The notes under the pieces: generated by a model
Told to the model about the DNA's origin: nothing
The model's input: only the letters and a program-made list of their open reading frames with translations
Database searches by the model: none
Assembly (NCBI GenBank): GCA_964247055.1
Contig: OZ176051.1
Location: 12,214,001 to 12,278,000, forward strand
DNA: 64,000 bases
Origin: Paragordius varius
Lineage: Eukaryota > Nematomorpha
Direction: 5' to 3'
Made by a program: the position numbers and the translations under genes
In this document: one piece after another, positions 25,001 through 37,378 of the stretch
Numbering within the stretch: position 1 is the first letter of the stretch
Layout of the letters: the number at the start of each line of letters is the position of its first letter

Positions 25001-28000
25001 TAAGGATCGTTCATCGCCTTCGATTTCTCGAGCATCCACGAAGCGTCGTGAAATTTCATTCCCATATCTGTTTATTTAAATAAATCGTTAATTATAAATA
25101 CCAGGTGGAGTCATAAGTTATTACTGTAATAACTAAAAGAGGACGCAAGTGAAGTATACAGACTTTTAATGATATAGACCTTTTTCGTTCATTTAACAAT
25201 AAATTACAAACACTCATTTGAGTCCGCAAAAACTAGCGCTTTAGATTTATCATAATCATATCGAATTTTGTGCATGGTACCACTTGCCATCAGAAGAAAA
25301 AGACTGTTGATAGTTATCGTTTGCTACCCGAAACATATGGTGAACATCCTCTATCGCAGTGGTGTCCAACACAAATGTTTATGCGATTGCTTGGATTAAG
25401 TTTTTTTTATTTTTAAGCCCAAATTTGGATGATATATTCTAAATAATAGTGATTGAAATCTATTTTTTTATTCTTTTTTAAATTGGAGCACTGTTGTACC
25501 GAAAAAAGCGTGTTGGAAATCTCTGCTGTATCGATATAGAAGATGGTGTCAAACCTTAAGAGTTGAGAAAGAGTGGAGGTGTTCTAGTAAATTACACAAC
25601 TGTGATGACGCTAAGATACAAGAGTATTCAAACGTAACATTAATTGGCAAATGCATTACATATATCACCAAAAACAATCTATAGATGCCTACGAGAATAG
25701 GTACATGGGTCTCACACAGAAGGTATATTAAATTGAAAATCGTAAAGTGACTTCTAATTCTTCAATATCACGACAAGAAAGCATTCATTGTCTTACTTTT
25801 CATATCCAAAGCAGAAAATCGTAACTTTCTTTTTAATCGGTTCACATACCGTCGCATAATTGTTTAGTCTGTGTCTGATGTAAGCGATATTGTGCATTAT
25901 TAACTGAAACTCAGTGAAACCAAAAAATTTTAAACCATTCATGAATCGAAAAACGAATATACCAGGATACATGGCAAAATGATTATGTCACATGCCAATG
26001 CTTCGTCTCTCACAACAAAACCCGTGAAAGAGACCTTAAATTCGCTTCTATAAAAAAATCTATTGCATCTGCTAAACACTCCTGACCTGTTGCCATCTGA
26101 TTAACGACTTCGCAATGGGGTGCGCCCTTGCAAAGCAGCACTACAATAAATTCGACTTTGCAAAATAGCTTGACAAATGGTTTTCCGCAAAAGACGATCA
26201 TTTTTTTGGAACGGCATTCATATATTAACAGAGAGATGGGCATAATGTATGGAAGCCGAAGTTCAATATTTGATTTAAAAATGAGTTATTGATTTTCTCT
26301 CAAAATCACATGTTTTTTTTGCGAAAAAACGGTAAAAACTTTTGGATGTATGAATCGTTTTTATCATGTACTCTAGATTGGATATCTTTTTTTTTGATAT
26401 AATAATATTTTTTAAAATATGTTTTATTAATACAACATTATATCATACAATTATCCCTAATTTAAAACCATTATATTTGTTTAAAAAAACAAATAGAGCT
26501 AAAAAATATTAGAATATCTGCCTGTTAATCAGGGCAAAAATGCAAACCAGTGCGCATTAATTTTATGTAGTTTATTTCTCATACAAAGGATAAAATACAA
26601 ATCAAATCAATTTATATCATTAAAGTATTTGATGAAAACATATTGAGAATTAATTAATGATTCAAACTTACCTATAATCAGCGGAACAGCCACCCCATTT
26701 GTAATCTGAACCAGCCAGTAAACTTCTATTTTTGCCTTTTCCAATCTTCCCCTTATGACGACTTTTGTCACAACCACAGTTGGAAATGTTACCTTTGCTA
26801 CAAGCTTGTATGATTGCGTACATGACGCCTGAAGATGTGGCGGCATACATGAACGCAGCTTCTCTGCTTGCTAATTACAGTATTGTACAATAAGATAAAC
26901 ATATTTTAGGACAAACTCTAATGATATTTTTTCCTGTAGATGTTGATTGGCACAAAATAAATAACAACCTTAAAATAATTTATATTTACAAAGAATGTTA
27001 TCACAGAATTTTTGAATTGGTTTATATGATTTAAAATGGAAACATAATAAATCCAATGTTGAAAACGAGTCAAAAGTAAAATACTGTAAAAACACTATTT
27101 TTTGAAAAATCTTAACTGTAAAATGGGTCTTGATTTTCTTGACCGATCGTGAGTGAGGATAGTAGGTTGGGGTTAAATCATGCCATGCAAAATATTTAAA
27201 CCTGTGTTACTCGATTAATCAAGCTAAAATGCTTAATTTGGTTTATATTTTTACTTTAATAAAAATAAAACAGAAGCGATAACATGGTTAATGTATGATT
27301 TAAATTATAAATTAAAGCCTTAAACACGCTACTTGCATCAATAAATTTTATTAAATCAAAATACCGTATTTTAAGTAGAAATTTTAGTTCCACTTTATGT
27401 TTCCAAAAAATTAAGGATTTATTAATTTTAAGCAGTAATAATGAAAATTATTTATTCCTGTATTAATATATTCAGAACACCATCTATAGTCTTTGAATGC
27501 CAATTTTTAATTATTATATGACTGACATAAATAAATTATAGCCAAAATTATATTTTTTAAAATTTAATAATTTTTATTGTAATCAATAGTATGAGTGTTG
27601 AATTGAAACAAATCTACCTCTAAGAAACACAGGGCCAAACACAAACGGAGATTCCGATGTCGTCGGATTCTGGTAAGAGCTAATTGAACCTATGTTAGAT
27701 CTTTGTTGTTCATGATGAGAGGATGATTGAAAATTATTATATTTCGGCAGATTTATATCATTATGATATTGTGACAATTTATATGTATCCATGTGTTGAT
27801 TTTGATGCAGGACCGTTGATGACATGGTAGGCGAAGTCATTTCGAAATACTTTATGGAGGCTTTGGTAGAGAGTGGTTGTGAGGATGCCATAACAGGGAC
27901 TGTCGTGCAATTCCATCGATGAGATCGAAATTGCCATTTGCATTCAGATTGCCCGAGGCGAGCACCCTGCCAAATAGCTATAATAGCCTCTGGAGTATTT

Positions 28001-28518
28001 TGACACAATAGCCTTTGTTGGGGCGCTAAACCAGGAATTTTGCTGCAAAGTATGTTTGCCCCCAAAGCCACTACGGAAGACAGGGTCCTATCAAATAAAC
28101 ATGATATAGTTAGGATGACAGTTATCAAGGGTACAATGCGAGAAGAATATGCCCTATGGGTGTAATTACAAATACAATGCTTGTTTGTTGGTTTAATACA
28201 TTTTGTGCGGGTTGAGGACGGTTTATTACCTCGTGAAGTAAATATATATTTGTTAAAAAAATTAACATAAATTCGTTGATTACTAAATTGAATTGAATAT
28301 ACAATATATTTATTTAGTTTGTTGCTTAATATATGTATAAAATATAAAAGTAGATCATCTTGGAACTTTATCCGTTTGGTAAAACCGAAAAAACATTTGA
28401 TGACCCAATTTCTATTGTAATAAAATTTTTTGATATTGAGCGAATTTAGCGGTATAACTGATTGACTAATACCATAAAATATATTTAACCAGAAGGAAAC
28501 TGTTAAAAATTTCCACAT
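16036..28518 (-). CDS. Wnt7: Wnt7, secreted Wnt ligand (6 exons)
   Basis: Secreted Wnt ligand of the Wnt7 subfamily (Drosophila Wnt2 orthologue). Exons: 28518-27618, 26870-26672, 25067-24968, 24849-24686, 16443-16304, 16223-16036; all junction phases agree. Subfamily marks: [20 protein letters not shown], then [71 protein letters not shown] with the palmitoleoylated serine is in exon 4. FLKLKQ and SPNYCEKD are in exon 5. CCGRGYNT and [20 protein letters not shown] are in the last exon. Odd: about 80 Ser/Gln/Asn-rich residues lie between RWNC and VFGPVFL, where other Wnts have few. Exon 1 stays open 143 codons upstream of the conserved start, to a Met with a signal-like [16 protein letters not shown]. 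An acceptor at 28,088 may instead be used, with an unseen first exon. The 8.2-kb intron 4 is packed with transposons. Confidence 0.93.
17144..19855 (+). mobile_element. hAT transposon, near-full-length, in Wnt7 intron
   Basis: A 2,712-bp hAT element bounded by CAGGGGTGGC inverted ends and an identical 8-bp target duplication GTATATAT (17136-17143 and 19856-19863). Transposase is on the plus strand, antisense to Wnt7, in four frames-pieces. 17504-18100 holds a BED-type zinc finger with one Cys replaced by Tyr (CLIYNSTV), then KKSNIERHY. 18037-18591 holds LDESTDYVG with the first catalytic Asp, [11 protein letters not shown] and DVRWLSR. 18608-18943 is helical. 19014-19313 is the C-terminal dimerisation domain ([24 protein letters not shown]). 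At least three frameshifts break it. It resembles the hAT lineage that gave rise to GTF2IRD2 and ZBED5. The perfect target duplication suggests a fairly recent insertion, but the repeats are AT-only. Confidence 0.92.
17504..19313 (+). pseudogene. hAT transposase, frameshifted
   Basis: Transposase of the 17,144-19,855 element. Domain order is BED finger, catalytic RNase H-like core split by a helical insertion, then the hATC dimerisation domain. All family landmarks are present, but frame changes occur near 18,070, 18,590 and 18,940, so no single protein is made. Confidence 0.88.
19856..19879. repeat. AT microsatellite at the hAT target site
   Basis: About 22 bp of TA dinucleotides, the right-hand target duplication plus flank. 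The left flank also ends in TATATAT, so the element inserted into a TA repeat. Confidence 0.8.
19897..22330 (+). mobile_element. Ty3/Gypsy LTR-retrotransposon fossil (internal part)
   Basis: An old, broken copy of a Ty3/Gypsy (Metaviridae) element inside Wnt7 intron 4, between the hAT element and a mariner relic. Recognisable parts, in order: a gag-like region (about 20,140-20,350), zinc-knuckle region (about 20,400-20,530), reverse transcriptase (about 20,960-21,420), RNase H (about 21,820-22,000) and the beginning of integrase (about 22,130-22,330). Base composition is less AT-rich than the surroundings. No flanking LTRs were found and both ends abut other elements. It carries many breaks (a dozen or more), so it looks ancient and inert. 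Confidence 0.78.
22335..22891 (-). mobile_element. Mariner relic (partial copy)
   Basis: 5'-truncated copy of the mariner family seen at 25.1, 31.0 and 37.4 kb. The right end CGGTGATGACTTATGATTACAC matches the terminal repeat, with the last bases diverged. The interior shares the AACAGCCTTTTCCTTCTGATG patch with the copies at 31,684 and 38,173. The coding sense is the minus strand; no open frame survives. It directly abuts the Gypsy fossil. Confidence 0.6.
23515..23986 (+). repeat. Family-G MITE-like repeat, copy b
   Basis: Same order of landmarks as copy a: GGGGTAGTTTTTGAACC, AACAGCTGATAAT, CCATAATACATAG, AAAATGGCGGCG and ATGCGCCTATTAAAG, with the end AAGTGTTAAT. It lies in Wnt7 intron 4. 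The inverted terminal repeat is eroded. Confidence 0.65.
25101..26350 (+). mobile_element. Mariner (Tc1/mariner) relic in Wnt7 intron 2
   Basis: The left terminus, CCAGGTGGAGTCATAAGTTATTAC after a TA, is the inverse of the right ends of the other copies. The right terminus near 26,350 (CGGTAAAAACTTTTGG) is eroded. Plus-strand translation gives scattered mariner transposase landmarks: [11 protein letters not shown] of the N-terminal domain near 25,340, and near 26,170-26,210 [10 protein letters not shown], the counterpart of the family WxxSKDxxFF. Length is about 1.25 kb, near the usual 1.3 kb. Frameshifts and stops are too many for activity. The long minus-strand ORF at 26,010-26,243 is a shadow. 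Confidence 0.7.
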
Positions 28519-29388
28519 CCGGCATAGGTGTTTGGAAATATAAAGATAATAATCGATTTAATCAATTTATTTTATAATCATATTTGGATAATTTGTGGTC
28601 TACTTTCAAATAAAATGTCAATAAAATTTTAGGCTTGAAACTTTATAAACGCCAAAAAAGAAGTTATTAACCAAACTTTTAGTAAAAAATTATGAATTTC
28701 TCTCAAGTACTTAATAAACTTTTTCTACCTGCACAAGCACTTATGAGGTTAATAAAGTTTTTTCCTCCTTTTTGCGGTACGTCCCATCCATAATAGTTAC
28801 ATATTGTAAATTATTTTATATATTATGCCTATAAAAACATATTTTTTCATTAAAATGCTACAAAAAATATAAAAACTAATATGTATTGTACTAACTATAT
28901 TTGGATAGGATTATATATATTGTTCTAGACATCAAAAATATAATTTCATTTAACACCGTGTTTAAATTACTTCACTCAAATTTTGTCTCTCCTCGTTTTC
29001 CCATCTTAGGACATTTTAATAGCTTTTCCCATTTCTTTATTAATACTACATAACACTAATATTGTATTTTTCCCCTAAAGTTAATGTTTTAAACTCTAAT
29101 GAATATCACAAAAGATATTTTAAATGTGTCGGCATAAAAAGGTACATTTTATTGGCTTTTAAGAGTTGTTCTTAATGTAGACCAAATATTCTAGTTTTTT
29201 TAGAAATTTGCGACAAATTTAATTGCCATGTCAAAAAGGTAGAGTCTGTTAGCTCATAAAAATATATCCTTATGAAAAATAAATACAACTATTGTTATAT
29301 AATTATTTAATTTTGAATCGATATATAGTACCAAATCACATATGACTAACCTCAATAAGTATAATTCTTTACAACAAAAGGCTACACC

Positions 29389-29428
<40 letters not shown>

Positions 29429-30970
29429 TACCCCGCAAAATTTAGGTAAACATCAAATCAAATTCATGACATGTTAAAGCAGTTAATTTTTTTACCAATA
29501 TTTGTAAATGTGGTATTATTTAACTGTCTTTAAATCAAAATCATTGACTTCAATTACCCAAAAACCTCAAATGAATATTCTGTTGCTTTGTATATTTTTA
29601 TATGACGAATACATTTTGGGATGTTTTTATTCTAAGCATGAAATATATGAAAACATATAACACTAAAAGTGGCTAAAATATAAAAAATAAAAATCGACAA
29701 TATTATAAACCGACTTTATAGGGTTTTTTAATTACTTTTTATTAAATTAATTTTTATTTAGAATATATTTGTGAATGTGTCAATATTTTTAAGAATAAAA
29801 AAATCTATAAAAAATAGATATTTTGAGAATTCATTCATAAGAGTTATGGTAAAAGTTTATTTTTAGTAACCCGACCCTATAAGTAAGATCTAAGACAACG
29901 ATAATATCAAATTTTTATTAAGTTCAAAACTGTAAATTAGTTCTGTAATTTACTGCTTTAATCTTCTGCTAGATGACAATGCTTGGGCACATTATTGGGT
30001 TTTAATCCATATGTTTAACTATCCATCAAATTTTTAAGGGCTATATTTACATAGAATCCGCTAAGAGATTGACTAATGGCAATTATTGTAATTATATGGT
30101 GTATCTTAATTTTCATTTTTGTGCGTTTCTACCTCTGAGAAATACATTGCTAGTCATTACTAACACCTTGGTCAAATTAAACGGTGGTCATTATTTCATA
30201 GTCCTTTTTTTGGAGAAAGCATTTAAAGGTTTAACTTATAAGTTTTGATATTTGCTACAAAATTAATTTCCCAATTTTTGCGAAAAAATAATTGTTTCAT
30301 TTATTAATTTTATGTTCTATATTTTGGAATATAATTATTATCATTAAAATTAAATTTTTATAGTTTTTTTTTCCAACAAAACACAATTAATTTTTATTAT
30401 ATAATGTTTCATTAAACATATATAATGGAGATAATTGGTCTCTTTGCAATATCATTGGTTTTTCACATATTACATATAATAATTATAAAATTACGATAAT
30501 TATAGAATAATTTTAGTTATATTTTAAGGAAAAAAAGATAATATCACGGATAACTTGTACGCAAAGAAATTTTTTTATGACACCGCCCGACACATCGCAA
30601 AATTGTTTTACAAATAGAGGTATTTAAAAAATTTATGTTTTAGTTATAATTGTTATATAAATATTTACTTATCTATAAAAACATTTTGGGTATTTTACAA
30701 TAAAAAATGCCAAATTTATATTCAGCTCCATATGAATAATAATTGTTTATTATAGCAAAATACCAATCTTGCAAAATCTCTTAAACCTAATAGAAATAAT
30801 ATTTAACTCTATTAAAAATATATATCTTTAAACTCTTATATTAATTGATTTAAATTAAAGAATATTAGTAATTAACTCACATGGTCTATTTAAAATTTAT
30901 TAAAAGGAAAATACTCCAAGACATAATATTAAAATTGTATTAATTCAATATAAGGATTTTATCGTTACAT
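28519..30970. other. Region upstream of Wnt7, no gene seen
   Basis: AT-rich, contains a TA microsatellite at 29,392-29,424. It should include the Wnt7 promoter, but no recognisable core element can be singled out in such AT-rich DNA. Confidence 0.45.
29392..29424. repeat. AT microsatellite
   Basis: About 16 uninterrupted TA units. Confidence 0.9.
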
Positions 30971-30972
30971 TA

Positions 30973-31903
30973 TCAAGTGTAATCTTAAAAACTTTATCGG
31001 TTTTTTTGGCAAAAAATAGTCGATATATCGGATGCGAAGGTTTTTGATTTTAAAGTGTCTCACACTGTATGCTGTGTTAGACGGAGGTCATCTTGCAAAA
31101 TAATCACTTTGCCATGCATTATGGCCTATTACAGTAATTAATGCCAAGTTAATAATTATTTACAGACGATTGATGTGTCTTAATGGATTCACCGGGTTTT
31201 TCTAAATCTCATTGCATATTACCGTTGTGCCACTAGATAGAGAATATAGTCTCGAGGCGATAGAGCCTTACTGATGATGAACCGGCTTGGCAAGGTAAAA
31301 GTTAATATTTTTCGGCTTTGGATCTACAAAATTAAACCATTTTCCATCAATTGTCATAAGGACATGTAAAAATAAATTTGTTCAGTCAAAGTATGATTCT
31401 CCAATTCACTTTTGACATTTATTTTGTGGGAAACTGATAATTTTATTGATCTTTTTCGTGGACATATATTGACTCTTATTCAACCAATAATTCTGCCGAT
31501 CCGTTGTGTTTGTACTGAGTCATCCTTTAATATTTTGTATCGTCGTCGCAGTTGTGTGGTTTACTCGAGTGTCCAATCTTTTTTAATTTAAATCACAACT
31601 TTTAAATTTTAAAACCTATTTCACATGTTAAATCGATGTAGCATTTCCTCCATCTGTTTCGATATGCAAATGATTATATGCAACAGTCTGTTTCTTCTGA
31701 TGGGACAAAAAACAATGCGTGTCGCAAATGTTTTATATGCACAAAATATTACATTATCAATGATTGAAAAAAAATGAAACGCTAGTTCTTGGTGGATTAA
31801 ACTGTGTGTTTACGGCAGAAGAACAAAGCGGCATCTGTGACAAATAAATCCAGTTAGCTGACATCTTCTCCTAAAACCGGTAATGAATTATGACCACACC
31901 TGG
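30973..31903 (-). mobile_element. Mariner relic
   Basis: About 930 bp with inverted ends. The right end is CGGTAATGAATTATGACCACACCTGG; the left end is CAAGTGTAATCTTAAAAACT, eroded. On the minus strand near 31,090-31,120 the piece KVIILQDD is the counterpart of the mariner catalytic QDNARPH motif. Internal patches match the copies at 22.3 and 37.4 kb. Heavily decayed, no open frame. Confidence 0.65.
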
Positions 31904-32626
31904 TGAACTTAATTAATCATTTTAAAATTCAAATCATATATAATAAATTTATAAAATAACAAGTATTTGAAGCCGTTTTTTATAATATAAAATAAAAAAA
32001 ATGTTTAATTTATTTATTTTTTGATAGAATTGAAGATAATTTTCGATAAGGGGTAAATTATGTATAAGTTTTTGACAAATCACCGAGTTTTTACATATAG
32101 CTCTTTAATTTCTATTTAAAGCTTTAATTCGATAACAAAATATTACATTCATAAATTTTAAAGAAACATATAATTGTGGAGAAACTTTGGCAAAAGCTTT
32201 TATAATTTCTCAATGTCTAACGAGTTAATCATATGTTTTAATAATAAAAAGGAACTAATGATATCAATATCAAAATTAAGCGTATTAAACAAATGCAGAT
32301 TTTGAATACATATGACCCATAAATAAATTAGATTTTGGCATTTTAGGCGCTTCCCTTTAATAATATCTATAAAAAAATATTTTTGTGATGACTATTTATA
32401 TAAATGTAAATATACGAGTATTTTTTAATAAACCATGACTACTTAAAATCATTTTATTCTTATATGCAACTTCTTTTCGGTAGAATATCCAATAAATTAT
32501 ATTTATTTTTATTTAAAAAGGATATCGAAATTTGGATTGAGAGCTTCGAAATCATCAAACTCATTAAATGCGTATGAATGTGATTAATATCTATGAATAT
32601 GCCGAGCGGCAATTCATATGCTATAT

Positions 32627-32889
32627 CAGGGGTGTCCGACACGAGGCCCGCGGTCCGCATCCTCTGGTAAATTATGTACGGAAATCCATCTATGAAAAAA
32701 TGTGCTATCAAAATCTTGGTAAAATTGGTGATTTTCAAATATTAATTAAATATATCAAAGTGGCCATAGAGTAGAAAATTTTTTATATGGTGGTATTTTA
32801 CAGTCCTATGTCAAAAATCTAATAAAATACTATTGGATGCCCATATATATAAATGCAACCCGCGACGCCATTTGTGTTGCACACCCCTG
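32627..32889. mobile_element. Short non-autonomous hAT (MITE), 263 bp
   Basis: Ends CAGGGGTGTCCGACAC and, inverted, GTTGCACACCCCTG. Flanking 8-mers TGCTATAT and TGCTTGAT agree at six of eight positions, as expected of a decayed hAT target duplication. It contains GGCCCGCGG and CCCGCGACGCC patches typical of hAT ends. No transposase is present; the ORFs crossing it are by chance. Confidence 0.75.
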
Positions 32890-33221
32890 TGCTTGATTCC
32901 ATTATTTTCGGAAAAGACTTTTAAAGCGTATATTAATGCATTAATCTTCAAAATTAGATCGCTTCCATTTCAATTTCGATTGAAAGATTATTAAAATAAT
33001 GTTATACCGCGAGTTCACAAAAGGTATATTTATTGTCTACAAATATGAGAAAAAATGGGGTTTTAAGCTTGATTGATGGATTGGAAAATGATAATGGGCT
33101 ATATATTTGCTCGATCTCATTTGTAATTAATATATTTAAAACATTGAATACTAATTCAAAATTGAGGGAAAAAATAATAATTTATGTGATTCCAAATAGA
33201 AAAAATATAAATAAAAATAAT

Positions 33222-33752
33222 TAAAAGGCTTATCCATTACCTTTGGGGGTAGTTTTATATCCGAGAGCGTTTTTTAATTTGAATATCTTAAAAAATAATT
33301 AAGCCAAATTTAAAAATATGTTTTTTTTATTCTTTTAGGCGCATTATACAATTTTTTTTTAAAAAATGTAAAATGTAAATAACCGCATTTCAAACTTGCC
33401 GCCATTTTTTTTATAATTTTTTTTATCCCTAATGCAACAGGCAAATAAATGTATATTATAGTTAAATGTAAAAATTTAATTTTAAAAGGCTTTGAGGCTA
33501 CATTTTATTTGCAAAAAGTTGATATATTTTGGTGTTAATATCAGCTGTTCGTTTCAATTGTGTTTTGGTCCCAATTTTAGGCTCTTGATGTCACAAAACT
33601 GTACAAAATATAAGCTTTATCTATTACGATGAAAACAATGTTTATAATTACTTTCATAACTGTAGTTTATTTGCAAAATGAGCTCTGGGATATATAATCT
33701 CATAACGTAAAATAGGGCAAAAAAGTTAAAAGGCAATGGAGTGTTAATATGG
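33222..33752 (-). repeat. Family-G MITE-like repeat, copy c
   Basis: Inverse orientation relative to copy a. Starts ACCTTTGGGGGTAGTTTTATATCC, then GGCGCATTATACA, TTGCCGCCATTTTT and GCAACAGGCAAATAAATG, and ends with CTCTGGGATATATAATC and GGAGTGTTAATAT. Confidence 0.7.
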
Positions 33753-33899
33753 TTATGAAAGAGCAAATGAAATTATTGTGTCGGGTGGAAAAAAGCAAAA
33801 TAAAAAGGGCTTTGTAGCAATGAGGTTAGAAATCAGAAATACTCTTAAGAACACAGAAAAGATGGTTCCTTATGATTAGGATAAAAATTGAATTATCTA

Positions 33900-35880
33900 T
33901 TAATATAAAGACTGCGCATATGTAACCCAGGGAGTAGAAAATTTTATTACAATAAGAATAGGGGATATATAGATTGTTGTGAATGCAGAATATGAGGTTG
34001 CTGGCCTAAATAAATCTTTGAAAAAGAAAATTAGAATTTTTATTAAATAATCAACCTTATCCATGCCGTTAAAACATTGATTGGCGAGCAGAAAAGGACA
34101 TTTGCTGTGCGGCATTTTTATGGCTATTTAAAAATGATATGATTATGCGTACTATCATATAGGGAAAACTTTAAACAATATTCTATATTTTAAATTAATA
34201 AACATGTATATCATTAGCACTAAGAATGTTATAAGAGCTTTAAAAACGAAAGTTGTATAAACAGTCGACTATTCATCTTAACAAAAACATGGACGTAATC
34301 GCAAAAAAATAAGATAATGTAAATTAGAGGGGTGCGGCACGCAGATGGGGTGAAACGAATCCAAAGTTGATAGGCAAAACGGTTGTTTAAAGAAATCGTA
34401 ATTTTAGAAACAGTGGAATTATAATAATTAACATGCGATATAAAATTACTTTATTAGAATGTAAAAGACAAAGATATTTAAAAGTAAATGGTGTGACTAT
34501 TAGTGGCTTAAATTAGTATTGTTATATGAAAAAAATTTGAGATTTGTTATAAATATAATTCGATACACAAAGATGTTGGTTAATAAATTTAATTGGTAGT
34601 GATATAGTAAAATATGGATGAGTATAAGGTGTAAGGATGATGGAAAGGATAATTTCAAGACTCCGTTAAATGATACAAAATGGACATGGCAAAACAAAAC
34701 TCAAAAAGTGAAAGTGGCTACAGCGTAATATGGTGGTTATAGGGATATGACGGCTTAATACGAGGTAATTATACATGTTATAGTTATTATTCTTATCACT
34801 TGTTTAGTTTTTAATTCACATTTTTCAAAACGATTCAGCAACTAAAACTGTAACTAAAATTATTCATAGAAAATATTACCCAGAGCCACGGAACCGTTAA
34901 ACCCTATTTATAATAAATACCACAGCCATACCCAATTTTAAACAAACTACAAAAAAATACCGTGTTGTTTTTATATTATCAATGACATTTACGGATTATA
35001 TTTTAAAATCTTAACGTAATTGATGATATTTTTAGGGTCTTCATCTACCAGCGCAGAAAGAAAATTATTAACTATTTTTTTCTGTGCATTTTATAGAGCC
35101 AAAAAAGGATTATCTGATAAATATAGAACACATTTTTGCAAAAAACACATAAATATTAATCATATTTTAAACTGAAATGAGTTTACAATTATCAAATATT
35201 ACTATATATTTCATTCATATTTATAATATCCTTTTTTAATGTATAAAGAGTTGTGTAATGTCATTCACAACTGTCATTTTGTGGTTTTATCTGTTTATCA
35301 ATGAAATTCATAAATTTCATATTTTTGATAAATGTAATTGGTTCTATGAAAAATGAGATAATAAAATTAACATATTTACCATATATTATGTGCCGTGCAT
35401 AGATAACTCCAGAACACTAGAGAAAACAGAAATTCGGAATGATACGCTGAATAGGGTCGTCTTCCATGAAATATTTGATATATTTTTTCATTTCGCCGAA
35501 ATTTAAACGATTCGCATACTTTATTATACCCTAAGGGAATTTTATTGTGAATTACTCTTTTTGTTATATGAAAACTTTTAATAACATAATTGCAGTTGAA
35601 AGAACTTATTAAAATGGAAACGTAATATACAATCGACCAACTACAATAAAAATGGTCGCAAAAGTTATCCAGATTAAAATTATGACGTATACTTTTAGAG
35701 CAAACATAGCGTTGAAGCGAAATAAAAGTGCATAGGTAAAATGGAAATAAGGTAAATTCCAATATATTGAAAAAGATGTTTGACCGCAACGATTGAGCTA
35801 AAAGCCCATATATGATGGAAGCAATAAGAATAGTATTGACATAAGCTCGTTGGATTTGATAATCTTTGAGCATATATTCT
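33900..35880 (-). other. Unresolved hydrophobic ORF pieces (possible decayed membrane-protein exons)
   Basis: Two minus-strand ORFs stand out by length in this AT-rich DNA: 35,376-35,873 (165 codons) and 33,900-34,115 (71 codons, starting MPHSKCPFLLANQCFNGMDK). For the first, all three minus frames carry hydrophobic, membrane-like stretches in part, so the true frame, if any, is unclear. No conserved motif was recognised, no confident splice sites join them, and chance or a decayed receptor/transporter gene are both possible. They are listed only because ORFs of that length are improbable here. Confidence 0.25.
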
Positions 35881-35999
35881 TCATAATATACTCTCTATTT
35901 CTTGCATTAAAACTCAGTCGAAGTATACATCCATATCACGGATTAGGGATAAATGTCAAAAACATTTTAAAATAATGTAATTTTTATACCAATGAAGAA

Positions 36000-37087
36000 A
36001 GCTGAAGATTCCCTTTATCTCATGTTATTGATATGTTTGGTTTAATAACCAATACCCAACCGGTCACCAAACTGGTTATAAATTAGCAGAATAATTGGAT
36101 GTCGAAAAAAATGGAATATATTTAAACTTAAATAATAATGGAAAAATTAATTATATTTATTAATTATCATAAAAAATAGATTTAAAAATTTTTTTTATAA
36201 ATTGGTCGTGTAGTAAGTCCATATTTTATGCTGTCCTGTTATTCTACTACTATGTTAATATATAAATACGGTTATATAATAATTAATATATCGTGTCTGT
36301 ACAAAAACTTGTCTTTTAAGGCGCATCTCTTTTATGTGTTTTTATTTGTAAAAAAGTGTTTAAATTCATCAAAATTTTATTTCTATATCTTTAATATAAA
36401 ATATATGTAGGTAATTATATATTTTACAGGTTTAATCACACAAAAATGATTATATTTTAGCCATATATAATTATGAAAATAATGCCAGGCTCTCATTTAA
36501 ATCAGAGAGAATTTTCTCCATAAAAAATATATTAGAAATAAATAATAAATAATTATATCTAAAGTTAAAGGCATATTTTGTTTAAATTTTTTTAAAAAAT
36601 AATTAAATCTTATAAAGATTTTAGCGTAGTTTGATGGACCTAAGTCCCTATATTATTATAATTTGTTTTAAAAAACCTTTGATTTAGCACCACCGTCTGA
36701 GTTTAAAATTGTCATTTATTATAGGTAGTAAGCAGATAAATATACTGTTATAATACCCATCATTATTGTAATAATATTTTACCTTAATATAAACATTTTG
36801 TTTGTTTTATTGCGAACATACTGAGATTTATATACATATAAATTTGAAATTTACCTTTATTTTAAGCATCATTAGTGAAAAAAGTTATTTGACTGACCCC
36901 CATATAAATTGCCGAAAACGAGAAATGTATTGCTGCATACTTTTTAACAATGTTAGCAAATTTGTTACCTTATAAGAGTTTTTCAGTGGTCTAGTCTGTT
37001 TGGGAAAACGGAAATTGGTTTTGTTTTCACGTTGTCGAGACAAAACATTTTTAACATTATGGTTTATAAAAACTTACAACTTTATTA

Positions 37088-37148
<61 letters not shown>

Positions 37149-37378
37149 GTATTTGACTTTACTTTCAAAAACTTTACCATTGCCCTGCAATATTTAGTGT
37201 TATTGCGTACGTAAATTATGTTAATGAGGTTTTATTTGGATAGTAATGATATAATTAATTCTATGATATTAACCTTTATATGTTATATTTTCGCAAAGAT
37301 AAAGTATGTTTCATTGGTATGAGAAAACTGATCTAAACATTATGGGTTATTTGAAAACTGACAAAAATATACCAAAAT
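36000..37378. other. Intergenic AT-rich stretch with microsatellite
   Basis: No gene is supported. A 52-bp TA run lies at 37,091-37,142. Confidence 0.5.
37091..37142. repeat. AT microsatellite
   Basis: About 26 TA units, one of the longest in the window. Confidence 0.92.

Noticed and set aside
25361-25380. A CAGTGGTGTCCAACAC sequence resembling a hAT left end
   Set aside because: It lies in the mariner relic and encodes the SQWCPT part of the mariner N-terminal region (counterpart of YGExxLSxxTC). No matching right end was found.
26010-26243. 77-codon minus-strand ORF
   Set aside because: It is the shadow of the plus-strand mariner transposase C-terminal region ([10 protein letters not shown]).
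26607-26846. 79-codon minus ORF
   Set aside because: It is a shifted frame of Wnt7 exon 2; the true frame reads SREAAFMYA to KWGGCSADY.
33900-35873. TMEM135-like or receptor-like membrane protein
   Set aside because: A faint resemblance of one Cys-containing segment only; no diagnostic motif and no joinable exons.
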